A DNA stretch of 12,117 nucleotides, taken from positions 1 through 12,117 of the forward strand of contig JAXDLK010000187.1 in assembly GCA_034666665.1 (NCBI GenBank). The letters are read 5' to 3'. Each line of letters starts with the position of its first letter. The first letter of the stretch is position 1. Positions 1-6,858 of this stretch are shown piece after piece. Made by a program: the position numbers and the translations under genes. The DNA is from JAXDLK01 sp034666665. Lineage in GTDB: Bacteria > Desulfobacterota > Binatia > JACPRU01. Below the pieces are notes generated by a model. That model ran no database searches and was not told the origin of the DNA. It worked only from the letters and a program-made list of their open reading frames with translations.

Positions 1-1503
1 ATCGCGTTGATCGCCGCGGTCTGGGCGCTTCTTCTCCTCAAGCCGGACCTCGACGATGCTCTCTACGTGAACTTCGCGGTCGCCGCGGCCGATTCTCCGG
101 CGAGCCCGCTTCTCGCCGGTGACACGCTCTACGGCATCGCCGGCCTGCCGATCGCGTTCCCGGCGTATCGCGTGCACAGCTACGAGATCTGGAACGGCGC
201 ACTCTCGTACCTGACCGGGATTCCGGCGATCGTGTGCTTCCACTGGATCTCGGCGGCCGTCGTCGCAGCCCTGGTTCCCCTGGCGTACGCGCGGCTCTTT
301 CGCCTCCTGCTGCCCGGGCAATGGCTCGCGGCGACGGCGCTCTCGGTTCTCCTGCTCGCCGCCGTCGGCGGAACGCACGAGTGGAACGCGAGCTTCGCCT
401 TTGCACGCATCTGGCAAGGAAAGAGCGTCTTCGTCGCGGCCGTCCTGCCGCTCGTCTACGCGTACGCGATCGAGTTCGCCGTCGCACCGAGCCCTCGCCG
501 GTGGCTGATGCTCGGCGCCTCGCAGGTGGCCGCCATCGGATGTACCTCGACGGCGCTCTGGACGGCGCCATTCGCCGCCGTCGCAGCGCTCGCGAGCACC
601 GTCCGGCCGACCGCTCGAGGGGTCGCCGTCTTGGGCGCCGGTGCGCTCGCCTCCGGTTACGTCCTCGCAGCCGCCGCCGTCCTCAAGCCGGCGATGTCGG
701 CGACCTCCGCGGCGTCTGCGCCGGCCGTGGCGGAGGGCACGCTCGGCGGGGTCCTGAGCGGCGTCTTCGGCGGGGGCGCGCTCCGGCTCTTCGTGCTCGG
801 AGCGGTCGTTGCCGCCTGGGCATTCTCGCCGCGGGGGCCGGCGACGCGCTTCGCCGTCGGCGTGCCGCTCGCGGCGCTTCTCGGGCCGTGGAATCCCTGG
901 GCCGAGCGGTGGGTCGCCGCGAACCTCACGGGCTGGCCCTATTGGCGGATCGCCTGGGCGATGCCCGTGCCGATCCTGATGACCTTGGTTCTCGCCGCGC
1001 CGCTGCGAAGGAACGTCCTCTCGGTTCGGGGCTGGCTCGCCTGTCTCGCCGTCGTCGCGGTTCTTGCGGCCAAGCGGCCCGTGCCCGTCCCGGTCCGGTG
1101 GCCGGCGCTCAAGGTTCCGCGGAAAGCGTATGCGTGGGCGGCGACGCTCACGCGTCGAGCTCCGCCGGGCGCGCACGTCGTCGCGCCCGGGGAGGTCGCG
1201 AACTGGCTGACGACCTTCCATGGACGCGTTTACCCGCTCGACGTGCGCTCGTCGTTGTACCTGGCGGCCGGTTTCATCGCTCCGGAGGAGATCCGGACGA
1301 GGAGGTGGATGATCCGCTTCGCTTCGGGCGGTGACCCATCGGCCGGCGCCGTGCGCAGGTTCCGGGGCGGCCTCGATCGTTTCGACGTCCGTGGAGTTTG
1401 CCTTCGCCGGCGCCGCGGCACACCCGAGGTCGAGACCGCTCTTCGCGACGCCGGCTTTCGGCGGACGGACCGGGACGCGCGCTACGAGGTCTGGACGAGA
1501 TGA
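1..1503 (+). CDS. Polytopic membrane protein, GT-C/DUF6077-like (5' partial)
   Basis: The frame is open from the first base of the window, so the true start probably lies upstream; a TTG at 7 is only the first possible initiator. About 500 residues are visible. The first two thirds contain many hydrophobic segments rich in Ala, Leu and Val, interrupted by short Arg-rich loops, as in an inner-membrane protein with about ten spans. An acidic cluster just after the first hydrophobic stretch (PDLDDALYVN) resembles the first-loop Asp motif of GT-C transferases and DUF6077 proteins. The last ~130 residues are soluble and probably periplasmic. By family analogy it would transfer a sugar from a polyprenyl carrier or help build a surface glycan; this is inference. 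Its stop overlaps the start of the next glycosyltransferase (ATGA at 1500), so the two are translationally coupled. Confidence 0.8.
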   Translation: MALIAAVWALLLLKPDLDDALYVNFAVAAADSPASPLLAGDTLYGIAGLPIAFPAYRVHSYEIWNGALSYLTGIPAIVCFHWISAAVVAALVPLAYARLFRLLLPGQWLAATALSVLLLAAVGGTHEWNASFAFARIWQGKSVFVAAVLPLVYAYAIEFAVAPSPRRWLMLGASQVAAIGCTSTALWTAPFAAVAALASTVRPTARGVAVLGAGALASGYVLAAAAVLKPAMSATSAASAPAVAEGTLGGVLSGVFGGGALRLFVLGAVVAAWAFSPRGPATRFAVGVPLAALLGPWNPWAERWVAANLTGWPYWRIAWAMPVPILMTLVLAAPLRRNVLSVRGWLACLAVVAVLAAKRPVPVPVRWPALKVPRKAYAWAATLTRRAPPGAHVVAPGEVANWLTTFHGRVYPLDVRSSLYLAAGFIAPEEIRTRRWMIRFASGGDPSAGAVRRFRGGLDRFDVRGVCLRRRRGTPEVETALRDAGFRRTDRDARYEVWTR

Positions 1504-2882
1504 CGCCCGACGGCGGCACGCGGCCGCGAACGCCACGCCGCGTGCTTCTCCTCACGACGGATCCGGTCGGCGCGCAGATGTCCGGCTCCGCGATCCGGGC
1601 ATTCGAGGTCGCCCGAGCGCTCGCCGCGGCGGGCCACCTGCCGACGCTTGCCGCTCCGGGACGCGCCGATGGTGTGGCGGCGGCGTTCACCGTCGCGCGG
1701 TTCGACCGGGAGAACGCGCGCCGGACGGTCGGGGGACTTCTGCGCTCGACGGACGTCGTCGTGTCGCCGCTTCACGGGCTCGTCGAGATGCCGTTCCTGT
1801 CGCGCGCCCGGGTGCCGCTGGTGATCGATCTCTACGACCCTTCGCTCTTCGAGATCCTCGAGGCGGCGAGGGATCTCCCGCTCGCCGCGCGGCGCCGTCG
1901 GGTGCGGGTCGAGACGGCGATCTGGAATCACGTCCTGCGGCGCGGCGACTTCTTCCTCTGCGCTTCGGAGCGCCAGCGCGATTTCGTCCTCGGCGCCCTC
2001 GCCGCGAACGGGCGGTTCGTGCCCTCCGGAGACGGCCGCGATCCGTCGCTCCGCGCGCTCGTCGACGTGATGTCCTACGGCATACCCGAAGCGCCGTCCG
2101 CGCCGCGATCCGAGGGCCGGCCGGTGCTCCGCGGCGTCCACGCGGCGATTCGCCCGCACGATACGGTCGTCGTTTGGGGAGGCAGCACGTGGCCGTGGCT
2201 CGATGCGCCGACGGCGGTCCGTGCAATCGCCGCGATCGCGAAGGGTCGCGATGACGTGCATCTCGTCTTCGGCAGCACGGACTTGCCGGCGTCGGTGCCG
2301 CCGGATCGAGCGGCGGCCGAGGGAGTACGCGCGGTCGCAGACGGGCTCCGCATGACCGGGCGCCACGTGCACTTCCTCGAAGGCTGGCTCGGCGGCGAGG
2401 ACTGGTCGCGCCTTCTCGCCGAATGCGACGCCGGGATCTCCACCCACCGCCGCCACCTCGAGAGCCGCTTCGCCTATCGGCTGCGGATCGTCTCCTGTCT
2501 CGGCGCCGGACTTCCCGTCATCTGCACGGAGGGGGACGTTCTCGCGGAGCTCGTCGGTCGGCACGGGCTCGGCGTGGTCGTGCCGGAGCTCGACGTGGCC
2601 GCAGTGGCGGGCGCGATCGTACGGATCGCCGACCCCGAATTCCGCGCGGCCTGCCGCGCGCGGATCGCGGAGGTCCGCCCCCTGCTCTCGTGGCATCTGG
2701 CGGCGCGTCCCCTCGTCGAGTTCTGCGACTCGCTGCCGCCGCGCGGCCAGCGCGCTTCCCGTGTGCAACTCGCCGCCGCCGAGCTCCGGGTCCTCGTCGC
2801 GTCGGCATGGCGGGTACTCTCCGCCGAAGGCCCGCGCGAAGCGGCGCGGAGACTCCAACTCTTCCTCATGCTCCGCTCATGA
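1500..2882 (+). CDS. Glycosyltransferase, GT4-like (GT-B fold)
   Basis: Encodes 460 aa. I chose the ATG at 1500 because it overlaps the upstream stop (ATGA) and places the beta-strand RRVLLLTTDP and the glycine motif MSGSAIRAFE at the N-terminus, where GT4 enzymes bind the acceptor. The frame is open further upstream to an ATG at 1398, but that extension is Arg-rich and overlaps the preceding gene. The middle has VVVWGGSTWPWLDAP, typical of the start of the nucleotide-sugar domain. The C-terminal domain has SRFAYRLRIVSCLGAGLPVI followed by an acidic TEGD, which matches the donor-binding region of GT4 relatives. No signal peptide or membrane span is seen, so the enzyme is probably cytoplasmic and membrane-associated. 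It likely adds a sugar during polysaccharide or lipopolysaccharide synthesis; donor and acceptor cannot be read from the sequence. Its stop overlaps the next ATG at 2879. Confidence 0.9.
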   Translation: MTPDGGTRPRTPRRVLLLTTDPVGAQMSGSAIRAFEVARALAAAGHLPTLAAPGRADGVAAAFTVARFDRENARRTVGGLLRSTDVVVSPLHGLVEMPFLSRARVPLVIDLYDPSLFEILEAARDLPLAARRRRVRVETAIWNHVLRRGDFFLCASERQRDFVLGALAANGRFVPSGDGRDPSLRALVDVMSYGIPEAPSAPRSEGRPVLRGVHAAIRPHDTVVVWGGSTWPWLDAPTAVRAIAAIAKGRDDVHLVFGSTDLPASVPPDRAAAEGVRAVADGLRMTGRHVHFLEGWLGGEDWSRLLAECDAGISTHRRHLESRFAYRLRIVSCLGAGLPVICTEGDVLAELVGRHGLGVVVPELDVAAVAGAIVRIADPEFRAACRARIAEVRPLLSWHLAARPLVEFCDSLPPRGQRASRVQLAAAELRVLVASAWRVLSAEGPREAARRLQLFLMLRS

Positions 2883-2995
2883 GGACCGTCGCTCTCGACG
2901 CGCGCCCGGTCGCAGCGGTGCGCGCGGCGTGCCGGCGTCCCATGGCGGAGCTCCGCGGCCGCGCCTCCCGCGTGCCGGCCGGTGGTGCGCGGTGA
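2879..2995 (+). CDS. 38-codon linker frame between two glycosyltransferase genes; possible remnant
   Basis: The frame starts in an ATGA overlap with the upstream glycosyltransferase stop (2879-2882). It ends in a GTGA overlap with the GTG of the downstream glycosyltransferase (2992-2995). Its first residues, MRTVALDARPVAA, look like the beginning of a GT4 enzyme (usual pattern M-R/K-I-A-L-D-A-R-P), and the next gene itself starts MKIAIDLTATL. After about 13 residues the sequence becomes Arg/Ala-rich without recognisable motifs. It could be the stump of a deleted or frameshifted glycosyltransferase, or a short frame kept to carry ribosomes across the 109-nt gap between the two large genes. It may also not be translated to any purpose. 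No function is assigned. Confidence 0.35.
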   Translation: MRTVALDARPVAAVRAACRRPMAELRGRASRVPAGGAR

Positions 2996-4146
2996 AGATC
3001 GCGATCGATCTCACGGCGACGCTTCCGCAGCCTGCCGGCGTCGATCGCCATCTCTCGTGCATGGTGTCGTCGCTCGCCGCGATCGACCGCGAGAACGAGT
3101 ACGCGCTCTTCGTGAACGTCGAGGATCGTGCCCGGTTCCGGGACGAGCCGCTGCCACCGAATTTTCACGTGCGCGCACTCTCCGTTCGGCCGCGCGTGGG
3201 CCGCCTCCTCTTCCAGCAGATCCTTCAGCCGGCGGCGCTCCGGTGGCTCGGCGCCGACGTCCTCCATTCCCCGGCCTTCATCATGCCGGCGATCCGCGGC
3301 CGCCAGCGGCACGTGCTCACCGTGCACGACATGACGTCCTTCTTCCTCCCCGAGTGTCACCCGCCCGTGCGGCGTGGCCCGCTCTACGAGCGGTTCGTCA
3401 CCACGAGCATCCGCCGCGCAGACCTCGTGACCGTGCCGTCTTCCGCGGTCCGGGAGGACATCCTTCGACTGGTCGACGGGGTCGACGGCGGCCGGTTGAG
3501 GGTGATCCGTAGCGGCGTGACGGACGAGTTTCGCCCGCGCGATGCGGCGGAGGTGCGCCCGGTCCTCGAGCGGCTCGGCATCGCGTGGCCCTATGTCCTC
3601 TTCGTCGGCACGATCGATCCGCGGAAGAACGTTCGCCGGCTGATCGACGCATTTCGCGATCTCGTCGCCGGCGGCGGAGTCGCCGAGCATCTCGTCATCG
3701 CCGGGCAGCAGGGCTGGTCGACGGGGGGAGCCCTCGAAGCCGCGACCGTCGACGGCATCCGCGGTCGCGTGCACTTCACGGGATGGGTCCCCGAGTCCGA
3801 TCTCGCCTCGCTCTACGCGGGCGCGTCTCTCTTTGCCTATCCCTCCCTCGCGGAAGGCTTCGGCTTCCCGCCGCTGGAAGCCATGGCGTGCGGGATCCCG
3901 GTGGTCGCGTCCCTCACGTCCTCCCTCCGCGACAACTTGAGCGGCGCGGCCGAGCTCGTTCCACCGGTGGACGTCGGCGCCCTCACCGCCGCGCTCGGGC
4001 GGTTGCTGCGGGACGACCGCCTCCGCGCCGAGCGTCGGGCGGCGGGTCTCGCCCGCGCCGCGGCGTTTCGCTGGGAGGCCTTCGCGAGACGAACCCTCGA
4101 TTGCTACCGCGAGCTCGCGGACGGAGGCGCTGCGCGACCGGCTTGA
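2992..4146 (+). CDS. Glycosyltransferase family 4
   Basis: Encodes 384 aa. I chose the GTG at 2992 because it gives the classic GT4 opening MKIAIDLTATLPQPAGVDRH. The frame runs open further upstream but is Arg/Pro-rich there and lies inside the previous gene. The N-terminal domain has the strand HVLTVHDMTSFFLPE seen in mannosyl- and rhamnosyltransferase-like GT4 proteins. The C-terminal Rossmann domain begins at YVLFVGTIDPRKNVRRLIDA, then has VHFTGWVPESDLASLYAGA and YPSLAEGFGFPPLEAMACG. The last of these carries the E-x7-E motif that binds the nucleotide-sugar donor. It is probably cytoplasmic and works in the same glycan pathway as the two genes before it. There is no strong Shine-Dalgarno, and the GTG overlaps the stop of the linker frame, which suggests initiation by coupling. 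The exact sugar is unknown. Confidence 0.93.
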   Translation: MKIAIDLTATLPQPAGVDRHLSCMVSSLAAIDRENEYALFVNVEDRARFRDEPLPPNFHVRALSVRPRVGRLLFQQILQPAALRWLGADVLHSPAFIMPAIRGRQRHVLTVHDMTSFFLPECHPPVRRGPLYERFVTTSIRRADLVTVPSSAVREDILRLVDGVDGGRLRVIRSGVTDEFRPRDAAEVRPVLERLGIAWPYVLFVGTIDPRKNVRRLIDAFRDLVAGGGVAEHLVIAGQQGWSTGGALEAATVDGIRGRVHFTGWVPESDLASLYAGASLFAYPSLAEGFGFPPLEAMACGIPVVASLTSSLRDNLSGAAELVPPVDVGALTAALGRLLRDDRLRAERRAAGLARAAAFRWEAFARRTLDCYRELADGGAARPA

Positions 4147-4179
4147 CAACCGCCGTGCGGAGGCCGAGGGAGACCGGCG

Positions 4180-4872
4180 GTGGGCGCTCTCTTCGTCATC
4201 GGTCTCCTGATGGGGGTGAGACACGCCTTCGAGGCGGATCACGTCGCGGCCGTCGCCGCGCTCGCCACCCGATCGTCGTCCTTGCGAGAGACCGCGTGGA
4301 TGGCGGCCGCCTGGGGCATCGGCCATGCGGTGATGCTGCTCGGGGTCGGCTGCGCGCTGATCGCGCTCGACGCGACGCTGCCGGAACCCGTCGCGCGCGG
4401 CCTCGAGGTCGCCGTTGGCGGCGTGCTCGTTGCGCTCGGGATCGACGTGCTCCGCCGGGTGTGGCGAAAGCGCGTCCACGTCCATGCGCACGAGCATCCG
4501 ACGGGAGTCCGTCACCTCCACATTCACGTTCACGACCAGGGAGTGGACCACGTTCCCAGCGATCACCGTCACGCTCACGCCGGTCCGCTGCCCTCGCGGG
4601 CGCTGCTCGTCGGGGGGCTCCACGGCCTCGCGGGATCGGGAGCGCTCGTCCTGCTCTCGGTGGATCTCTCGGGCGCGCGGGCGGCCGCAACGCTCGCCGC
4701 ATTCGGCGCCGGCACGATCGTCGGCATGCTCGCGTTCTCGATCGCGATCTCGCTCCCGCTGCGTTTGTCGGCGAAGCGGTTGACGCATGCCTCGAATGCG
4801 CTCGAGGGCGCGCTCGGTCTCGTCAGCATCGCCGTCGGCGGCTGGGTCGGCCTGCACGCCGCGTTCTTCTGA
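4180..4872 (+). CDS. NicO/UreH-type nickel-cobalt transport membrane protein with His-rich loop
   Basis: Encodes 230 aa. The GTG at 4180 is preceded by GAGGGAG (4166-4172) at a good distance, and the protein opens directly with a membrane span. Residues 15-21 are HAFEADH, the HX4DH metal motif of the NiCoT/NicO families. A second conserved segment, GGLHGLAGSGA, is at 145-155. About six hydrophobic segments flank a hydrophilic loop at 97-135 that holds 12 histidines in 34 residues (100-133). This loop probably collects or senses a divalent metal. The family moves Ni2+ or Co2+ across the inner membrane; direction and ion cannot be decided here. No urease or hydrogenase genes lie in the window. 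It follows the glycosyltransferases by 33 nt on the same strand, so it may be co-transcribed with them although the functions look unrelated. Confidence 0.87.
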   Translation: MGALFVIGLLMGVRHAFEADHVAAVAALATRSSSLRETAWMAAAWGIGHAVMLLGVGCALIALDATLPEPVARGLEVAVGGVLVALGIDVLRRVWRKRVHVHAHEHPTGVRHLHIHVHDQGVDHVPSDHRHAHAGPLPSRALLVGGLHGLAGSGALVLLSVDLSGARAAATLAAFGAGTIVGMLAFSIAISLPLRLSAKRLTHASNALEGALGLVSIAVGGWVGLHAAFF

Positions 4873-4885
4873 TCGCGGGGCGATC
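4871..4885. terminator. Inverted repeat between convergent genes, possible bidirectional terminator
   Basis: GATCGC-GGG-GCGATC is a perfect 6-bp stem with a 3-nt loop. It begins inside the stop codon of the transporter gene and ends 3 nt before the stop of the convergent nucleotidyltransferase gene. No T-run follows on either strand, so its role as an intrinsic terminator is inferred from position only. Confidence 0.4.
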
Positions 4886-4888
4886 CGC

Positions 4889-5419
4889 TCAGGCGTGTCG
4901 GGCGAGCACGGCGGCCCAGAGATCGCGAGCACGAGCCGGGAGCTTGAGGATCTCCGCGCTCACCGCCACCGCCGCGGATCCGTCGATCCCGAGGAGCTGC
5001 TCGACGTCCCAGAGATCCTGCGGTCCCCCCGCGTAGAGCTTGAGCAGGATCAGGCCGGGGACGGTCGCCACGGGAAGGTCGGCGTCGAGCACAAGAACCG
5101 ACCCGCCGCCCGCGATGATGTCACGCTGCCAGCCGAGCTTCGCCACCACCACGTCGACCGGCCGCTCGGGCGGCTGCGTCAGCCGGATCACTCCGGCCAG
5201 GGGATCCTCGGCATCACCGCGACGGACGTCGACGCCGGCTCCCTCGACCCCGAGAGCCGCCCACGTTTCGGGTTCGAGGCACGAGGCCGCTCCCGTGAGC
5301 AGGTCGAGATCGAGCGTCGACCGTGCGATCCCGCGAACGGCGAGTGCCGCGGCGCCGATCAGCGCGTGTGCGATGCCGCGCCGATCGAGCTCCTCGTGGA
5401 CGCGGGCGAGGAGCGTCAT
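4889..5419 (-). CDS. Nucleotidyltransferase, AbiEii/DUF6036-like; candidate toxin
   Basis: Encodes 176 aa. The ATG at 5419 overlaps the stop of the upstream small gene (ATGA), and it precedes a helix leading into the active-site region. Residues 20-40 (LIGAAALAVRG, then STLDLDL) fit the polymerase-beta-type nucleotidyltransferase signature of a glycine turn followed by D-x-D at 37 and 39. The second turn residue is Ala, where Ser or Gly is usual. A later acidic residue sits in PVDVVVAK (88-94). The C-terminal part GLILLKLYAGGPQDLWDVEQ (122-141) is typical of the AbiEii/DUF6036 group. Such proteins are toxins or host-defence NTases that modify tRNA or another target with nucleotides, usually paired with a small upstream antitoxin. 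That matches this arrangement, but activity is inferred. It converges with the transporter gene, with 16 nt between the two stops. Confidence 0.8.
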   Translation of the reverse strand: MTLLARVHEELDRRGIAHALIGAAALAVRGIARSTLDLDLLTGAASCLEPETWAALGVEGAGVDVRRGDAEDPLAGVIRLTQPPERPVDVVVAKLGWQRDIIAGGGSVLVLDADLPVATVPGLILLKLYAGGPQDLWDVEQLLGIDGSAAVAVSAEILKLPARARDLWAAVLARHA

Positions 5420-5655
5420 GCCCGCGGCTCTTCCGCCGAGACCGAACGGATGCGGCCGTGGGAGCGGATCTCGCGGATGCGGCGGCGCGCCGTCTCCGGA
5501 TCGAGGCCCTGTGCGGCGGCGAAGATCGCGACATCCTGATCCCCGAGCGTGAGCGCCCGCAGGACGCGCTCCGAGGGAGTGAGTGCCCGCTCGACCTCGT
5601 GGTCGAGCCGTCGTAGCTCGTCCGCGACCGAACGCACCGGCGGAGAGTACCACAT
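5416..5655 (-). CDS. Small helical protein paired with the nucleotidyltransferase; candidate antitoxin
   Basis: Encodes 79 aa from the ATG at 5655; a GTG at codon 7 is an alternative, and the frame stays open upstream to 5727 with less protein-like sequence. The Shine-Dalgarno is weak. The protein has an N-terminal helix (VADELRRLDHEVERALTP), a second one around ERVLRALTLGDQDVAIFAA, and an Arg-rich helix at LDPETARRRIREIRSHGR. This looks like a small helix-turn-helix or ribbon fold, but I do not recognise a named domain. Its stop overlaps the nucleotidyltransferase start by 4 nt, the usual order and coupling for an antitoxin ahead of its toxin. It is therefore the best candidate for neutralising the NTase and perhaps autoregulating the pair. 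It could instead be an accessory subunit. Confidence 0.65.
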   Translation of the reverse strand: MWYSPPVRSVADELRRLDHEVERALTPSERVLRALTLGDQDVAIFAAAQGLDPETARRRIREIRSHGRIRSVSAEEPRA

Positions 5656-5828
5656 TCCACGCACGCCGCCGTCGCACGGCGCGAGATGCGCGATCGTGTG
5701 ACGTAGCGCCCGCGCGCCGGATCTCACCGCGGACCGGGCGAGAGATGCAGGAACGCACGCCGTGGTGAGGAGTGCCCGCGAACGGCTACTTGCCGCTCCT
5801 CCACGCCTGCGCTAGCGCTGCCGATTCG

Positions 5829-6626
5829 ATGGAGGTGCTCCGGCTGACCTCGTGCATGGCGGAGAACGCCGACGCGTTCTGCCGGGGCGTCGCGGCGTAC
5901 CTGGGCGATCGCCTCGGCATCGCCACGGAGCTCGTGGAGCACGTCTCCTGGGCGGAGCGCGAGCGGCTCTTCGACGAGGGCGCCGTCGACGTCGCGTGGC
6001 TCTGCGGGCTGCCGTACGCGTGGAAGGCGGACGATGGCGACTGCGACGTCGAGATCCTCGCGGCGCCGGTGATGGCCGCAGCGCGGTACGGCGGCCGTGC
6101 GGTGTACTTCTCGGATGTCGTCGTGCGGAGCGACAGCCGCTTTCGGCGATTCGAGGACCTCCGGGGTTCCATCTGGGCGTACAACGAGCGGCGCTCGCAC
6201 TCCGGCGCCGGCGTCGTGCGCGCCCATCTCGCGGCGCTCGGCGAGGGCGGGCGATTCTTCGGCGTGGTGGTCGAATCGGGAGCCCACCAGCGCTCGATCG
6301 AGAGGATCGTCAGCGGCGAGGTCGACGCGTCGGCCATCGACTCGACGGTGCTCGAGCTCGAGATCGCCCGGCGCCCCGAGCTCGATCGTCTGCTGCGCGT
6401 CATCGAGGTGCTCGGCCCGAGCCCGATGCCGCCGTGGGTCGTTCATCGCCGGCTGCCGGCGAATCTCCGCGATGCCGTCCGCGAAGCGCTTCTCCGGATG
6501 CAAGAGGACGCATCCGGTCGTGAAGCTCTCGCGTGCGGCCGCGCCGCGCGGTTCGTCCGCGCGAGCGACCGCGACTACGACGCGGTCCGGCAGACGGCGC
6601 GACTCGCGGACGCGGTTCCGCTGTAG
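5829..6626 (+). CDS. PhnD-like periplasmic-binding-fold protein (PF12974 type)
   Basis: Encodes 265 aa from the ATG at 5829. A GTG at 5772 would add 19 residues; I prefer 5829 because family members begin only a few residues before the first strand, here LRLTSCMAENADAF. Neither start has a well-placed Shine-Dalgarno. Motifs in order are SWAERERLFDEGAVDVAWLC, GLPYAWK, ILAAPVM, ARYGGRAVYFSDVVVRSDS, DLRGSIWAYNERRSHSG, VVESGAHQRSI and DASAIDSTVLE. Together they mark the PhnD/phosphonate-binding superfamily. Relatives bind phosphonates, phosphite or other small anions for an ABC importer. Here no ATPase or permease gene is adjacent, and neither start gives a signal peptide. It may be a cytoplasmic ligand-binding protein, or serve a transporter encoded elsewhere. 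It converges with the zinc-ribbon gene. Confidence 0.85.
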   Translation: MEVLRLTSCMAENADAFCRGVAAYLGDRLGIATELVEHVSWAERERLFDEGAVDVAWLCGLPYAWKADDGDCDVEILAAPVMAAARYGGRAVYFSDVVVRSDSRFRRFEDLRGSIWAYNERRSHSGAGVVRAHLAALGEGGRFFGVVVESGAHQRSIERIVSGEVDASAIDSTVLELEIARRPELDRLLRVIEVLGPSPMPPWVVHRRLPANLRDAVREALLRMQEDASGREALACGRAARFVRASDRDYDAVRQTARLADAVPL

Positions 6627-6635
6627 ATCGCTTCA

Positions 6636-6656
6636 ACTCGGCGAGTGCCGCCGAGT
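6636..6656. terminator. Perfect 8-bp hairpin between convergent genes
   Basis: ACTCGGCG-AGTGC-CGCCGAGT is a perfect 8-bp stem with a 5-nt loop. It fills the 29-nt space between the PhnD-like stop and the zinc-ribbon stop, and its last base is the first base of that stop codon on the + strand. It is probably a bidirectional terminator, although no T-run is present. Confidence 0.5.
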
Positions 6657-6847
6657 CAGGGAACGCGTCCCGCCGGCCTCGACTCCACGGCTCCGCATCC
6701 CGGACACCCGTGCGTCTCGAGCACGAAGCCGCCGAGATCCGCGTCGGCGAGCGCCGCCTCGTGCTCGTCGGTCGGATCGACTCGTTTGTCGGCGTGATGG
6801 TTCATCTCGTCGCCGCACTCGGGACACCGCATCTTCGATGGGCTCAT
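6656..6847 (-). CDS. Small zinc-ribbon protein
   Basis: Encodes 63 aa. The ATG at 6847 has a strong Shine-Dalgarno, GAGGAG, 4 nt upstream; an internal Met at codon 6 is a weaker choice. Two Cys pairs, CPEC (8-11) and CPGC (48-51), would bind one zinc ion in a zinc-ribbon fold. Between them are NHHADK (16-21), an acidic stretch and LGGFVLETHG. The pattern of MRCPECGDEMNHHADK and a final CPGCG followed by ESRPA recalls small conserved zinc-ribbon proteins in many bacteria whose role is unknown. It lies 11 nt after the FMN reductase gene on the same strand, so the two are very likely co-transcribed. No enzymatic function should be assigned; a protein-binding or nucleic-acid-binding role is possible. 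Confidence 0.8.
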   Translation of the reverse strand: MSPSKMRCPECGDEMNHHADKRVDPTDEHEAALADADLGGFVLETHGCPGCGAVESRPAGRVP

Positions 6848-6858
6848 GGCTCTCCTCG

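Noticed and set aside
1398..1499. A 34-codon extension of the first GT4 gene
   Set aside because: It is Arg/Pro-rich, overlaps the coding sequence of the membrane protein, and the ATGA overlap at 1500 gives a standard start.
2866..4932. A 688-codon open frame on the - strand across the glycosyltransferase and transporter genes
   Set aside because: It is antisense to two genes with clear family motifs, is rich in Arg, Glu, Asp and His with no recognisable motif, and reflects the lack of stop codons in GC-rich DNA.
5656..5727. A 24-codon extension of the small NTase partner
   Set aside because: The sequence is less protein-like and lacks a ribosome binding site, though this start is not excluded.
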